DNA from: Selaginella moellendorffii
Taxonomy: Eukaryota > Streptophyta > Lycopodiopsida > Selaginellales > Selaginellaceae
Length of the DNA stretch: 53,953 bases
Assembly (NCBI RefSeq): GCF_000143415.4
Contig: NW_003314288.1
Location: 479,650-533,602 of the forward strand
Reading direction: 5' to 3'
Below the pieces are notes generated by a model. That model was not told the origin of the DNA. It did not search any database and saw only the letters and a program-made list of their open reading frames with translations. The first letter of the stretch is position 1, and every line of letters begins with the position of its first letter. Made by a program: the position numbers and the translations under genes. Below are positions 19,305 to 31,679 of this stretch, piece after piece.

Positions 19305-21358
19305 TCAAATATCCTGCATCTCATCGTCATCTTCAACCTCATGATCTTCGACCTCACGATCTTCGACATCATCTCCATCTTCCTCTTCCTGTCCTGACTC
19401 AAGCTCGTCTTCAGGATGAGGAACTGTCTCCAGGACTTTGTAGCTTACAAACTTGTCGTAATCACGATCATTTTTGTAGGTTAACAACCTGGTGTTGCAA
19501 GCCACAAAAACCAGATCCGCTGTCCTGTCCATGGTAAGTCTGTTCCTCTTTTTTGAAGAAACATGCTCGAAAGTACTGAACAATCTCTCCACCGAGGACG
19601 ACGAGCATGCCTGACTTAGAACTCGAATGGCCAACTTCTGAAGAGCTAGAGTTTCATAACCATAGTCCTCCCACCAACGTACATCTCCCCTCTTAGTGCG
19701 ATCAGCCTTAGCATCATATGAGTTGAAAATGCCTCCTATCCTCCGGTAAGTTAAAAGCTCATCACGTATCACATCCCTCTCACTGGATGTAAACATGGCC
19801 AGCAGATAAGCATTCCAGTCCTTCATGACCTCTCTGTTAGCATGCTTTTCATACTCCTGAAACTCGGGGTCCAACATGTATGCCACCGAGTGCATGAGCG
19901 AGTGATACTCATGCCACCTATTAGACATGATCTGATGAAGTTCCCTGTACCTGCCATAATCCGACTGTCCTTCCTCTAAACTTGCATCCAACCTGTTCAT
20001 GCACTCATATATCTTTCCAATCGCAGGTATATCACCGTCCACAACACGAAGAAGCAGCATAACATCCTTGGACACCTCTAGCATGTCCTTAACCTGTTGC
20101 CAGAAACTGTCATCAAAAACCGTTGCATAACTGTCCCTTCCTGCTCTCGACTTCGACTCAGGCCTTGCTCTATACGCAGGGCATACGAACATCTGTTGTA
20201 AAGCTTCTCGGAGCTCCACCAGCCTCTCCATCATAATGAAGTTGTAGCCGAACCTGGTATCACAATAACGCAGCAATCGCTTGTGAGTAAACTCCGCCAG
20301 CAGTGCCACTATATGAGAGTGGTTTCTAACGAAGATCACCAAAGACTTTCCACGCTCCAGAAGTGTTGCCATCCATGGAAGTACACCGAAGTCTTTCAAG
20401 GCATTGTTCAAGCAATGGGCAAAACATGCTGCCCATTGAATTTTTGGGTACCTCTGTTGCAAAAGTGCTGCTGCTGCTCTGTTTGCATTTTCCCCATTGG
20501 TCACAACCATAACAACGTTCTCTGCACCTACAATGTTAATGCCTTCTTCCCAGCAGCGCAGAGTATTTTCAGCTGTTTTTCCTGTTAAGGAAATGTCGAT
20601 AGCCTTCAAAAAAGCTCCTCGTCCTTGACTATATGCCACAAGCCCCATGATATGCCGATTCCTCCTATCTGCCCACCCGTCTGCGCATATGGTTGCACCC
20701 CTCTGCTCCCACTGCTTCCTCAAGGACGCCATCTCAATGTCAATGAATCGTTTCTCTTTCACCAAAAGCTTATCCCGGAGATCATCATATTTTGGTGGTG
20801 CATAAGGCACACCATGCCTGGCAACTTCCTGTATCATGTTGAGGAAGTAAGGTGACCGAGCCTTGACAAATGGAATGTGTTCATTCCAGAAAAATCCACA
20901 TCAACTCGGTTCTTCCGCTTAGGATCCATCGAATCAACAATATGGACTTGACTCTGTTTGCTAAAAAACAGGGAACTGCAGCCACTTCCACTTGACTGGG
21001 ATGATACCACCGGTGGAAATCCTTGGACATTGCCATCCATTCTCATAGAAGCACCACCAGATTCATTCGGCCGTTTCTTCCCCCTTGCCCCTTTCTCGGA
21101 ATCAATAACCTTTTGCATATTGAGCAGATCCGCTTTCTTGTTACCTGGGATGAGAGGACAACTCACAATATCCTTGCTGCCTGGGCCTTCTCCTAACAGA
21201 TGAGCTCGCACACGATCAACACCACTCAGTTTGTTCACCATTGGGCAGTATTTGCATGACCATAATTTGTGGCCATGCCCCCTGCTCTCAAGAACACTTA
21301 CCTCATCCCACCATCGCGAAGAAGGATGCTTTCGCAGTTTGCTGGATTGCTGCGCCAT
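19305..21358 (-). pseudogene. hAT transposase (BED finger, DUF659, dimerisation domain) with one frameshift
   Basis: The N-terminal frame starts at 21358 and has a BED-type zinc finger (WSCKYCPMVNKLSGVDRVRAH, then a downstream His/Cys pair). The frame is lost at about 20898, in a T5 run: one extra T would join it to the second frame, read from about 20900 to 19305. The second part holds the DUF659 region (GATICADGWADRRNR), the hAT core with WAACFAHCLNNALKD, and the C-terminal dimerisation domain (SQACSSSSVERLFSTFEHV). It ends in an acidic tail. Apart from the single indel it is open over about 680 codons, so it decayed recently or carries a sequencing error. The transposase would cut and rejoin at the 16-bp ends of this element. 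Confidence 0.9.
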
Positions 21359-21469
21359 GCTTGTTTGCCTTGGATTGCTGCTGCTGTGCCCTGAAATGGT
21401 GCGCCCTGGCTGGATTGTCGTGTGATGCCATGCGCCCTAAAACCAGAATATTCCGCGCGAGAATATTCT

Positions 21470-21594
21470 GAACAGTGGTCCGTGTTAGTAACACGGACCA
21501 CTGTTCACGAACACGGCCGTGGGAACACGACCCATGGCCGTGTTCGTGAAACACGGTGAACACGGCCGGGATCCCGGCCGTGTTCGTAACACAG
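21470..21594 (+). repeat. hAT right subterminal hairpin repeats
   Basis: Several nested inverted repeats occur close together: GTCCGTGTTAGTAACACGGAC, GAACACGGCCGTG opposite GGCCGTGTTCGTG, and GGCCGGGATCCCGGCC. They share the GAACACG core with the terminal repeat and probably bind the transposase. Confidence 0.8.
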
Positions 21595-21602
21595 CCTGTT
21601 AT

Positions 21603-22990
21603 TGATGTTGTTGATGTTAAGATTCGAGTGAAATGAGATGTCTCTTCTTAAGATTGACATTGAATTTCATTAGTCTTGATAAAGATAGTGTTGATGATTT
21701 GGCTATAACTTTATGTTATTAGCATTTATACAATTGCTAGTTAACTGTATTGATGTTAAAACAAATTGAGTGGCAAATTTGAGTTAGTTGCGTTCTAGAG
21801 AAGATTATCTAGTAAGGATTGAGGCTTGGCTTTTCCTTAAAAAAGTGATTTAGTCATGGACTATATTAGCTTTACGAGATGAAGAGTTAGTGATTGATAT
21901 TGAAATATTTGAATCTTTGTTGGATTTGAGTTGGAATATATTGATCATTGATGATTTTTCTTGTTTGTTGCTTGTTATTAATTGAGTTATGTCTTACTAT
22001 AAATGGATTCATGGAGGATAGTTTGGTGATCACTTGTTGAGAATAGCTTCGTTATGTTTAGCTTTTAGATTAATGCAAACATGCTCTTCATTAGCTCTAG
22101 CATTATGAAACTTAGCTCATGGATGTGTTGAGGAGGTTATTATGGGTTGTACCATGATTTCTTCTTTAGCATTGAAGTTAATTCATGTGAGACCTATGAT
22201 CATTATTAGGCAAGACTTAGCTGTAGGCTTCTTTGAGCTTTTGGTTCCTTGAGTTTTCATACTTATGGTCCATTTGTTAGAAGTTGTTAGGGAAAGCAAT
22301 TTTGGCTCATTAGCTTCGATATTGAAGTTGGCTTTTGCATCTGGCAATCATTGGTGATGATTGACTATCATTTAGGATAGTTGATTATCCTTGTCAAATG
22401 ATAATTGTTGGTATAGAATGAGTTGTTGTTCTTCGGGATGGTAGATTTTTTCTTCAATGATGATTATGCATTTCTTCATTGGTGGGATGATTGATGTTCT
22501 TTCATGATAGTTAGTTGTTCTCTTTGATGGCTTGTGGCTTTTTGCAATACCATATGTTCTTTGTGGTTTGCTCTGGATTGATCTCTTGGGTTTGAGATAT
22601 CATTAGGATGTTGTCGATGCTTGCTTGAGCAACTTTGGTTCCTTGGTATTGTTGACTGGAATCTATTCAGATTGACTAGTACGATAATTGACATGAATGA
22701 GTATTTGTCAGTCTTACCACATTCAATCTATTCTGTTGACTGTTGCTCAAATTAGTTTTGATAGATTTAGATGTTATTTCCTTTGGGTGATATATTCACA
22801 AGTATTCTACTTGTCAATTAATGATACTTTGTGTTCTTTGAGTTGGCATTCTATCTGCAATCTTCGGTAGTTAAGTTTCATCATTAAGTTTCCTTGATGA
22901 TATGCTAGCTATTGAATTTTGTTGGATAGTGAATCTTATGTTTTCCAAACATGATGATCTTGGTGGTTTCTATGCTATAATACTAGTTTA
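21603..22990. other. Noncoding T-rich region, no gene seen
   Basis: This continues the 17-19 kb region across the hAT insertion. No domain or ordered repeat is visible. Confidence 0.5.
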
Positions 22991-22994
22991 TCGG

Positions 22995-23750
22995 ATGATA
23001 ACTTAACAGACACTCTTTCCTTACTACCACGACAGCAAGAGGTCAGTATTGCTGGACCTGTTATCAATCTCCGCCTAAGCTAGTTGAGAAACTAGTCCTC
23101 ACGTGTGCACTTGACCAAATGAGCATAATGAAAGAATTCCTAAATGCCTATTTAGTCAAGCATACTTGACCTAGTTAGAGAAACTCATTCATTGACATGC
23201 ACTTACTAGTGTTGGGAACCCCCATGATATTGAGTTTGGTCCCTTAATATCGCTAGATGATGGCTTACTGTGTCTACCAAATACCCTCACTATCATGCCT
23301 TTTGTGTTAATCTCATTCCAATCCCAAATGCTATTTATGGAAAGTGTCTAGATTTTCTCATTTGGCATATCTATGGAATGCAGAAATTGTCCTGAACACA
23401 ATGGTGTTTGTCCCATGTCCAAATTTGCAATCTAGCACCATAGGATGTTCATTGCTCTAAGACTGTTTCAAGTTGCTCCAAGCTCTTGTCCCTTTGCTCC
23501 TTGGGCTGTATGCTCAAGAGTTGCTCCGTAGTCCAGTTCTATCACTCCTTGGCTCCATGCTTGGGAGTTTGGCACCGTTCCTTCGTTTAGTGGCCCAAGG
23601 CCCTGAAACTTGGGTTCCACACCATGTTCATTTGGACACGTGGCATGTGACATGTGGCATCTATCACGTGGCACAAAGAGGGTTTAGGTTCCGCTTCATG
23701 GTGTTATCCTATGGTAAATCACCATAGGATAAAGGGTAAAAACCACATGC
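22995..23750 (+). repeat. Dispersed repeat also present at 49.2-50.7 kb
   Basis: Long stretches match 49200-50730 in the same orientation: ACACTCTTTCCTTACT with GCAAGAGGTCAGTATTGCTG at the left; GGGAACCCCCA, CTAGATGATRGCTTAC and CTATTTATGGAAAGTGTCTA in the middle; and GGCATGTGACATGTGGCATC, CTATCACGTGGCACAAAGAG and ATCACCATAGGATAAAGGG at the right. This copy lacks the internal tandem duplication seen at 49.4-50.3 kb. It looks like part of a retrotransposon LTR or leader; no primer site or target duplication was seen. Confidence 0.7.
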
Positions 23751-23931
23751 GCTTCAATCATCACTTGAAATTTATTATTAAAGAGTATATGTTGCATATG
23801 TTGTAGTTTATTACTCTATTTTATTCTATTTATATTCTATGTTATATTTTACGGATTTCATATTAAATTTTATTGTTTTATAGAATTTAGTTCCTGAATT
23901 ATATTGTTTGATCATTTAATTTATCTTGCTT

Positions 23932-24009
23932 CCTCACTTCACTCGTGGCTCCAAAGAATCACCCCAGCCAAAAAAATTCCTCCTTCCACGACTACTACTT
24001 CACTACACT
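23932..24009 (-). pseudogene. 3' UTR end of SEC16 copy A, cut off by the gypsy insertion
   Basis: This sequence is the reverse complement of 39545-39624 after the SEC16 copy B stop codon (shared: CTCGTGGCTCCAAAGAATCACCCCAGCC). It therefore belongs to the 27993-29835 copy, from which the retrotransposon 24015-27992 separates it. Confidence 0.8.
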
Positions 24010-24014
24010 GCTCT

Positions 24015-24247
24015 TGTTAGGCGCCAACTTTGACTACATGGTCAACGTCGGTCAAAGGGAGGCTCAAAGGTATATTAAGGCATGTTAGGGTAGGGGACTT
24101 AACCTACCCTAGGGCTCACGGTGGAGCGGCGGCACAGTGGAGCTTTTGAGGTAGCTCGGGGGTGGTTGGGTGGTGAGGAACCTCAAGAGGTGGCGTAGCA
24201 TAGTCTAGGGCGACTAAATCTCTGTCTTTTTGTGCCGGATCATAACA
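24015..24247 (+). repeat. 5' LTR of the 24-kb gypsy element
   Basis: 233 bp, TGTTAGG to ATAACA, followed after one base by the tRNA-Met primer site. ATATTAAGGCATG is a candidate TATA region. Confidence 0.95.
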
Positions 24248-24271
24248 TTGGTATCAGAGACATTGGTTGCG

Positions 24272-27200
24272 ATGGCCGACCAAGCTGAACGCTGAAATCC
24301 TATTGTCAATGGTGGTGCCGACGATGGTGCCGACGAAGCTGCAGAAATTTGGACCATTCAAGATGTGGTTCATGAGCTGTGAGCCCTTAATAAAAATCTG
24401 CAAGAGATGCAAGACGAGATGCATGGCATGATGGATACCATGCGTGGGCGTGTTGAGGCACTCGAGGCTGGACGGGGTAGCGCTCCAAGTGATGGTGGTG
24501 TGGATGAGTGTCTCGCTTGGCTAGCCAATGTGAAGAAGTTCTTGGCTGCTAGGGGAACTCCGGATGCAAAGGCTTTAGTGGCTATTCCGATGGTTTTGCG
24601 TGATGCGGGTCTTTGATGGTGGAATTGGCTTGAGGAGTCCCGTGTTGCGGATAAGAAACCACCAGTGTCTACCATAGATGAGTTTGAGGCTGCTTTCCGT
24701 TTACGTTTTGCCCCTCATTACGACGTGGAGAATGCTCGTACAGAACTTTGACATTTCCAGCAAGGGAAAATGACGCTCGGGGACTATATTGAGAAGCTTA
24801 CTCACTTGATTAGTCGTGTTCCAACGAAGGATCAAGATTAGAACAAGTCCTACTTCATTGATGGCCTATATAGTGAGAGCATGCAGCAACACTTGCGTCA
24901 TTCTCAGCCTACAAAGAGTTTGGAGGAGCTCTTTGATGCAGCTCGTCGACTTGACAATGACAAGCACAAGTCTCGCAAGCGTTTGTGGAGTCCTTCTGTT
25001 GAGAATCATCATGATGATCGTCGTGGACACAAGGATGGGAACAAGCATCACAAGTTGAAGTCGGTGGTGACTACTTTAGATGCAAAGGGGTCCAAGAAGC
25101 AGAAGTTCTTTGTGAAGAATTATAGACAAGGTTGTCATCATTGTGGCGAACTTGGACACTACAAGGCTGATTGTCTGCAGTTGAAGAACAAGCAGTAGGA
25201 CAAGAAGAATGGCCAATCTTCTTCTCACGGTAAGTCCGATACTAAAAAGTTGCAAACTTTGCAACGTGAGGATGAGGAGAACGACCATTCTGGTCGGAGG
25301 AAGCAACTTTTGATCGTTGCTCGTCAGCTCAACTGTGTGTGGAACAAGATGGAGCTCGAGGATACGCGTGAATCAGCTTTAATGCTGGAGGGCGTGTTCC
25401 GTGGAGATCCAGTGCGGATTTTACTGGATAGTGGGAGCGATGACAACTTTGTTTCGGCAAAGTTTGTTGCGGAGCATGGCCTGGTCACATGTGGCATTCT
25501 TCCATACACAGTGGAAGGTGCAGCCACCTCTACTCAACATTTCGATGCTTGTGTCGAGGGGCTAGAAGTGTTGGTTGGCAAAACCACACTTGTGGAGACT
25601 TTTTATCTCACGGATATTCATCGTGTGGATCTCATTCTTGGGATGCCATGGTTGGTGAAGGTGGATCCAAAGATAAAGTGGAGCATTAAGCGTATCTCGG
25701 TGGAGTATGGTGGCGTTAAAGATGTGTGGTTTGGCGAGGGTGTTCAACCACCAGTTGTTATGCTCTCTGCTACATCTTTGAAGTGGGCTTGTCGTAATGG
25801 AAAAGCACTTTCGAGTTACTTGCTGTTTGTTTGTGACTTGGGGGACCAAGGCACGTGTGGGGGAGAAGTAGCAGTATGGGATGTACTTAATGAGTTTTCT
25901 GATGTTTTTCCATCTGAACTTCCTCATGGATTACCTCCGTTACGAGGTGTGGAGCATGGGATTACATTGGAGCCGGGGACGCGGCCAATTTACCGGCGTC
26001 CATTTCGGTTAAGTTATGCACTGAGAGGAGTTCTCATGCAAGAGGGACAGCCTATTGCATATGAGAGTCAAACTTTGAATTCCGCTGAGCAACGCTATTC
26101 CACATATGAGCAAGAGTTACTCTCTATTGTTCATGCTTTGCGGACGTGGCGACACTATGCAGTGTTCGTGGTGTTGACAGATCACAAACCACTTGTGTAT
26201 CTTTTCACACAAAAGGAGTTGAACACTAGGCAAGTTCGTTGGATGGTCAAACTCATGGAGTTTAGGGAGTTTCCTATTAAGCATCGTCCGGGAAAATCAA
26301 ATGTGGTGGCAAATGCTTTATCTCTTGTTCGTCATGTGACGACGTTACGAACACGATTTTGTCATCATTTGAGTAAGGTGGTCAGCGAGTTTGGGCAATT
26401 GGTTGAGCATGCTCAGGCTCAGGATGCTGAGGTGGCCTCTTTGCAAGACCAGATGGAAGCTCCTTTCTCATTGGTGGATGGGATTCTCTACTACAATGGC
26501 CGTGTATATTTGCCATAGGTGGATGCGTTAATTACTCAAGTTTTATTCCACTATCATGATCGTCTAGAGGCCGGTCATTTTGGGGGGAAGAAGAAGTATG
26601 AGTTGATTAAGCGCAACTTTTATTGGAGGAATATGAAGGCTGATATCCTCAAGTATTGTAAATCATGCGAGCTTTGTCAGTGAGTTAAGGTGCCACGGAA
26701 GAAGCCGGGGGGACTTTTGCAACCTTTATCTATTCCTCAGAGCCGTTGGTGTAGTATCTCTATGGACTTCATCACTTGTTTGCCACGAACACAGAGGCAA
26801 AAGGAGCAAGTATGGGTCATAGTGGATCGGTTGACGAAGTATGTGCGGTTGTTGGCTCTTCGGAAGACTGTCACTGCCTTAGACTTGGCTGCGGTTTACT
26901 TGGAGAAGGTTTTTCCTGAATTTGGTTTGCCAGAGGACATCATTAGTGATCGAGATTCAAAGTTCACCAGTGGATTTTGGAAAAGCTTTGCAAAGGCTAT
27001 GCAAGTGACTTTGAAACTCTCAAGTGGAGATCATCCTCAGACGGATGGGCAAACTGAGCGTGTGAATCAGGTGGTGGAGGATATGCTATGTTGTAGCATT
27101 GGTCAAAGGCAAGGACAGTGGGATCTATGTCTTCCATTGGTGCAATTTGCTTACAACAATAGCCAATACAGTGGAACCAAGCTAAGTCCTTACTTTGCCA

Positions 27201-27685
27201 TGTTTGGAAGGCATCCTCGAACAGCGGTGGAGTTGGGATTGCATTTGAGTAAGGACGTTCAACATAAGCTTGATTCCGAGGCAACTAATCTGGCCACAGA
27301 ACTTCATAAGATTCTGGTGGTGTGCAAACGGAATTTGCAAGCAGCTCAGGATAGAGCGGAGAAGTTTGCCAATGAGCATCGCCAATTCCGGGAATATAAG
27401 GTGGGTGATCTCGTCTTTGTGCGAGTGATCTTTCCGTCAAGTGAGCGGCAGAACACCTTGGTGCCTTTACGGACAGGGAAGAGTGATAAACTCTCCCATC
27501 GATATGCTGGTCCATATAAAGTGCTGGAGCGCATTGGTAAAGCGGCTTATCAGGTGCGGCTACCAGCTGGGGTGAAAATTCATCCAGTATTTTATGTCAG
27601 CCAGTTGAAAGGTGTACTATCTCGGAGTGACGGGCCCAATGCCTCCTTGATGTATACGGCTGTGGAAGATAGACCAGGAGCTTGA
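24272..27685 (+). pseudogene. gag-pol of the 24-kb gypsy element, eight nonsense codons and RT deletion
   Basis: A single frame runs from ATG 24272 to TGA 27683-27685 without a frameshift. It has stops at 24293, 24380, 24614, 24749, 24839, 25196, 26516 and 26681 (first base). Each is TGA or TAG, reachable from CGA or CAG by one C-to-T change. Domains in order: gag capsid region; one CCHC knuckle (CHHCGELGHYKADC); protease with LLDSGSDDNF; the start of RT (RPIYRRPFRLS) joined directly to RNase H (VLMQEGQPIAYESQTL, TDHKPLVYLF); integrase with an HHCC-like N-domain and DDE residues (MDFITCLP, ISDRDSKF, QTDGQTERVNQ). The YxDD-containing RT core is absent although the frame is kept. The element cannot have moved by itself since then. 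Confidence 0.93.
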
Positions 27686-27759
27686 GCAAGATTCCCCAGA
27701 AAGGGTGATCACCAATACAACTCGTCCTTGGGACAAGGATTTTGTTGGGGGGGAAGAAT

Positions 27760-27992
27760 TGTTAGGCGCCAGCTTTGCCTACGTGGTCAATGTCGGTCAA
27801 AGGGAGGCTCAAGGATATATTAAGGCGTGTTAGGGTAGGAGACTTAACCTACCCTAGGGCTCACGGTGGAGCGGCGGCGCTGTGGAGCTTTTGAGGTAGC
27901 TCGAGGGTGGTTGGGTGGTGAGGAACCTCAAGAGGTGGCATAGCATAGTCTAGGGCAACTAAATCTCTGTCTTTTTGCGCCGGATCATAACA
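27760..27992 (+). repeat. 3' LTR of the 24-kb gypsy element
   Basis: 233 bp, colinear with the 5' LTR and of equal length. It is preceded by the polypurine tract and followed by the GCTCT target duplication. Confidence 0.95.
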
Positions 27993-29835
27993 GCTCTACC
28001 AAAATCCACCCAGCAATAGTCACTACTACTTACTTGTGGAGTGTGATTTACAATTCCACCTCTTGCAAGTCGTCTCCAAACACTCCGGAGGAACTGGCAG
28101 CTTCAAATCCCACTGTGCTGGACTGTTGATTGTGGTGCTGATGAATTGAACTTTCCTGGTGTTGGTTTTGCTGCTGCTGCTGGACTATCACTGGCAGAGT
28201 GACTTCCAGAGCTGGAGGTGGTGGCAACAAGATGGTCGACGGTGCTGCTGGATAGTGATTCAAATAGAACATTGCTGGCGAACAGCTGCTTGAGAGATGA
28301 TCAGGCGTTGGCCCCAGATCATTTCTCATATCCTGTACAACCAGCTGAGCGAATGCTGCTGCTGCAAATGGTCCATTCCCGTTTGAGAATGCCGTGTCAG
28401 GGACAAAGGCCAGTGCCGAGGAAGGATCCACCGAATGGTTGCTGTTGATATCAGGAGCAGCAGTAGCAGCGGCTGCAGGCACGAAAAATCTCACTGGAGC
28501 CAAAGGCTTTGCGCTTGCCTTTGGCACCATGCCAAACAGTGGAGGAGAGTCCAATGGTGTCTTGGATGGTGTTATGCTACCTTTGTTGAATGTATCGACA
28601 TATCTGCAAAAACTTCATGAGATTGGAGTGCTGGGAATGACCAAAACGGTACCTTGATCTAACGTTTTGACATGTGCGAGCTGCCTACTGGTTAATGCTC
28701 GGAGGCATTGGTGGGATTCCACTCACAACTGGTTGCGGCCTTTCCGGAGTTGGCTGTGGTATCTCCAGAGACATGGAAATAGGAGCACTGTTCTCCTCCA
28801 CGCGCGAGACGAGCTTGTTTTCCGTGGGAGGAGGAGCCAATGGAAGCTCAGGCGCTTGTGCCTCAGCTCCTTCTTCAACCCTATCTAAACTTGTTGCTGT
28901 CGCCAAGCTTTGCCTGCATCACATACCCGACCATCAATCAGCTGGTGCTCTTTCCAAAGCTTCTACAAACCTCCTTCGAAGGTGTTTTTATGAAGCCCAT
29001 CACTCTTTGCACGAAAGAAGTAAAGACGCCTCTGTTTGGCGTTCCTTTAGCTGGACTAACGACCTGATAAAAGAATACAAGTCTTAATCGAAGGTACGCA
29101 AGAGCAAGTCGAGTTACCTGTGCAGGCCTAAAGTCAGGCTCAGAAATGCTTCTCGCTGGCATGTTGGATCTTCTCATATTATCACTTATGGTTTCCATTG
29201 ATGCCGATACACTGCTTCTGCTAGAAGCTGTTGCGGGACAGTTATTAATATCAGCATTATCGGAAGCTTTCGGGGCGAAGGGCCTATCATCTTGTGTAGA
29301 CGAATATTGCCAAAAAACCGTTGCACAATTGACGTTGAGTGGGTATAAAAGCTGAGTGTCCACTTACAAACCTGAGAGTGGATACGAAGACGCTCTTCCA
29401 AGGCTACAGCCGCTTCTTTGCACACATCAGCTGCATGGCCCGCTGTTTTCAATGTTTTCAACACCACTTGGCAATACCTTCGAAGAGAACCCTTGTGTTA
29501 ACGAAGGATGCAGTTAAAAATCACTACCAACCTTAAAGCTTCGTTTATCTTTCCAGCTTCAGCAAGCATCAACGCATAAATAAGCTTGTATGGCTGAAAA
29601 GGAAGTAAAATAAACTGGGAATTGCCGGTCACTCTTGCAAATTCGTACACTTCCATTCGCTGATGAAGAAAAGGTTAACAATTGTTATTGAGGACGAACA
29701 CGGCTTACCTGGATATCTTCTGGACTAGCGTACGTGCGTGGATACTTACAATGGTCGGCACCTATAAGACAAAGTCTGGCAGAAGGGGAGAAATGCTCAA
29801 AATGCAAGATAGCATATATGGGCTCCTTATATCTG
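27993..29835 (-). pseudogene. SEC16 (MAG5-like) 3' fragment, copy A
   Basis: SEC16 organises COPII coat assembly at ER exit sites. Minus-strand exons give the end of its central conserved domain: RLCLIGADHCKYPRTYASP (about 29709-29835), then RMEVYEFARVTGNSQFILLP and PYKLIYALMLAEAGKINEAL (29532-29659), then YCQVVLKTLKTAGHAADVC with EERLRIHSQ (about 29370-29478). The C-terminal region follows, ending in a Pro/Gln-rich tail (28554-28048, FGDDLQEVEL at the end). Relative to copy B, about 21 nt are missing near 29330, including an intron acceptor, and a deletion near 28886 turns FRYDETLKHWVEG into FR followed by TAG. Everything upstream of the central-domain end is absent. It is a broken partial duplicate. 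Confidence 0.85.
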
Positions 29836-31670
29836 CAAGTTAAAACTATGAGAAACATCAACGTGTGACCATGTAAATCTAAGACATGTGCGAATGCAAA
29901 AGTCCTTATAAGTTTACTTTGCAACACAAATTTTTTCAATGTGCGTACCCAACTTTCTTAATTTTTAAAGTGGGTCGCTTAAGTTTTTTTTGACTGCGAA
30001 TTGGTCCTTTCTCAACATAAAAGATAATGTTTTGCCAAGCTTACCACAACCACTGGCAACCTTGATTGCCAATGATGTTGTCCTTGGCTGTGGTGTCTAT
30101 AACCATACAGCTAGGGCCAAAGTTACACCACCAATGGCCCATAGCAAGCACAGCCATGGTGGCACAAGGTCTCGGCCATGGCTAGCACTACCTTGGCTGG
30201 CCTTAGCCGTGGCATAGCCATCTACTAGAGGAGCTAGAGGAGAGCTGTTGTAGGAGGAGTGCTAGAGGAGTTGGAGGAGAGCTGTTGCAGGAGAAGTGCT
30301 GGAGGAGCTGGAGAGCTGCTATAGGAGGAGTGCTGGAGGAGGGGTTTTGGAGGAGCTAGAGGGTGAGAAAGAATGATTTGATGAAAAACAAAAAAACTGA
30401 AAAATCCAAGAGTAGGATTAGCAAAAGTACAATGCGGAAGAGAGTTGTTGCAGGAGGAGCACTAGAGGACATGGAGGAGAGTTGCTACAGGAAGAGTGTT
30501 GGAGGGATGAGATATGTTGCATTGGAAGAAAGTAAGAGCCACTAGAGGAGTTGGGCACTAGGGAAAATAAGAGTTGCTAGGTGGAGAGTCGGGCATTATA
30601 CACAATACCATCTACAATAACTAACCCTAACAGAACTCAAATGGATATAATTTTCTTGCAACAACATTTGGTTTGATTTGATATTGTCAATTTTTACATA
30701 AATAAAAATTTTATATGATGTACTTATTTTAATACATTTTTTATTCATATATAATTTAGAATTTTAGTACTTCTTGTTTATCTCTCAAAGAGTTCAACTA
30801 ATGTTCTTTTTATCAATTTTATTCTTCCTATAGCAAGCTTAAAGCAAATAATGAAGAATATAAGGAAGACTGCAAACTTTCCTTTAAGAACATTATTACT
30901 AGTCAAAAAGTTCACTTTTTTTAGTAGTCTGACGTGTTTGTCTTTATAGCATAGAAAACAAGGAACTTCTTACTTGCTCCTCATAGTAGAGTATCACAGT
31001 GATAGAAGAAGTTTGAGCTTCTTCTCCATGCAATGGGCAACATTATAATCAAGTGGCTGTAGTGATTGATACAAAAGTTCTCCTGGATCTTGCTTGTTAG
31101 GCTGGCATGGCTAAGACACTGATAAAGGTAAGTTCTGCAAAGATTTAATAAGGTTTTGCTGGATTGTCCTTACTGGGCTTACAGTTAGATCATGGGTGAT
31201 CAGGAGCTCACAGTTTTGCACAAGATTTGATCAAACATGTTTCTTGCTTGAGCTAGGATCCTTGATCTTCCATGGGTGGTGATCAATGCATTCACAAAAG
31301 GTGCCAGAATAAAATCCAACAGCTTAAGCACTTTCAAAAGACACCCATTCTAGGCATTTGCAGTGATCATTGCATTCCAAGAGACCAAGGTCCTCTTGGT
31401 CAAAACTTCCTGCTAAGCTCATGATCACATTTCCAAGATTGAGCTCCATGTTTCTAGAATTCCTCTGTGAATTGTCACTTCTTTCTCATACTGCACAGGC
31501 CACAAATCACCCAATAAATCACCTCATGGAGGCTGCAACACTCAATAGTTCTAGGACTGGCAGACAAGCCCTGTCCCATGGACAGCCACTGCTCCTTACG
31601 TGGGAATGTGCACATTACAGAGGTTCGTTTCTGTTTTCCAGTCTGTCTTTTAACTCCTCAAATGTCTTGA
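29836..31670. other. Intergenic stretch with a GGAG-rich minisatellite
   Basis: No gene recognised. A minisatellite at 30222-30362 repeats GAGGAGAGCTGTTGYAGGAG and GAGTGCTAGAGGAG units about four times, with scattered copies to 30550. At 30110-30215, GCC/GGC-rich inverted segments (GGCCATGGCTAGC, CCAAGGTAGTGCTAGCC) could fold. The remainder is AT-rich or featureless. Confidence 0.5.
30222..30362 (+). repeat. GGAGGAG minisatellite
   Basis: About four imperfect units of 30-40 bp built from GAGGAGCTGGAG, GAGCTGYTRYAGGAG and GAGTGCTGGAG. No open frame of note. Confidence 0.75.
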
Positions 31671-31679
31671 TCATTATGA

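Larger units (their letters stand above)
19059..21602 (-). mobile_element. Complete hAT transposon with 8-bp target-site duplication
   Basis: CCTGTTAT at 19059-19066 is repeated exactly at 21595-21602. The element between (19067-21594, 2528 bp) starts CATAGTTACGAACACG and ends, on the other strand, CTGTGTTACGAACACG: terminal inverted repeats matching at 14 of 16 positions. Both subterminal regions (19073-19150 and 21470-21590) are packed with GAACACG/CGTGTTC repeats in both orientations, typical of hAT transposase-binding sites. The 8-bp duplication and the encoded hAT transposase agree. The insertion split T-rich noncoding DNA. Confidence 0.95.
24010..27997 (+). mobile_element. Ty3/gypsy LTR retrotransposon, complete ends, internal RT deletion
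   Basis: LTRs of 233 bp at 24015-24247 and 27760-27992 begin TGTTAGGCGCC and end GGATCATAACA; about 14 differences give roughly 94% identity. The 5-bp target duplication GCTCT is at 24010-24014 and 27993-27997. The primer site TGGTATCAGAG (initiator tRNA-Met type) starts at 24249, and a purine tract GGGGGGGAAGAA lies before the 3' LTR. The 3.98-kb total is short for a gypsy element because most of the reverse transcriptase is missing. The insertion lies in the 3' UTR of SEC16 copy A. Confidence 0.97.
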
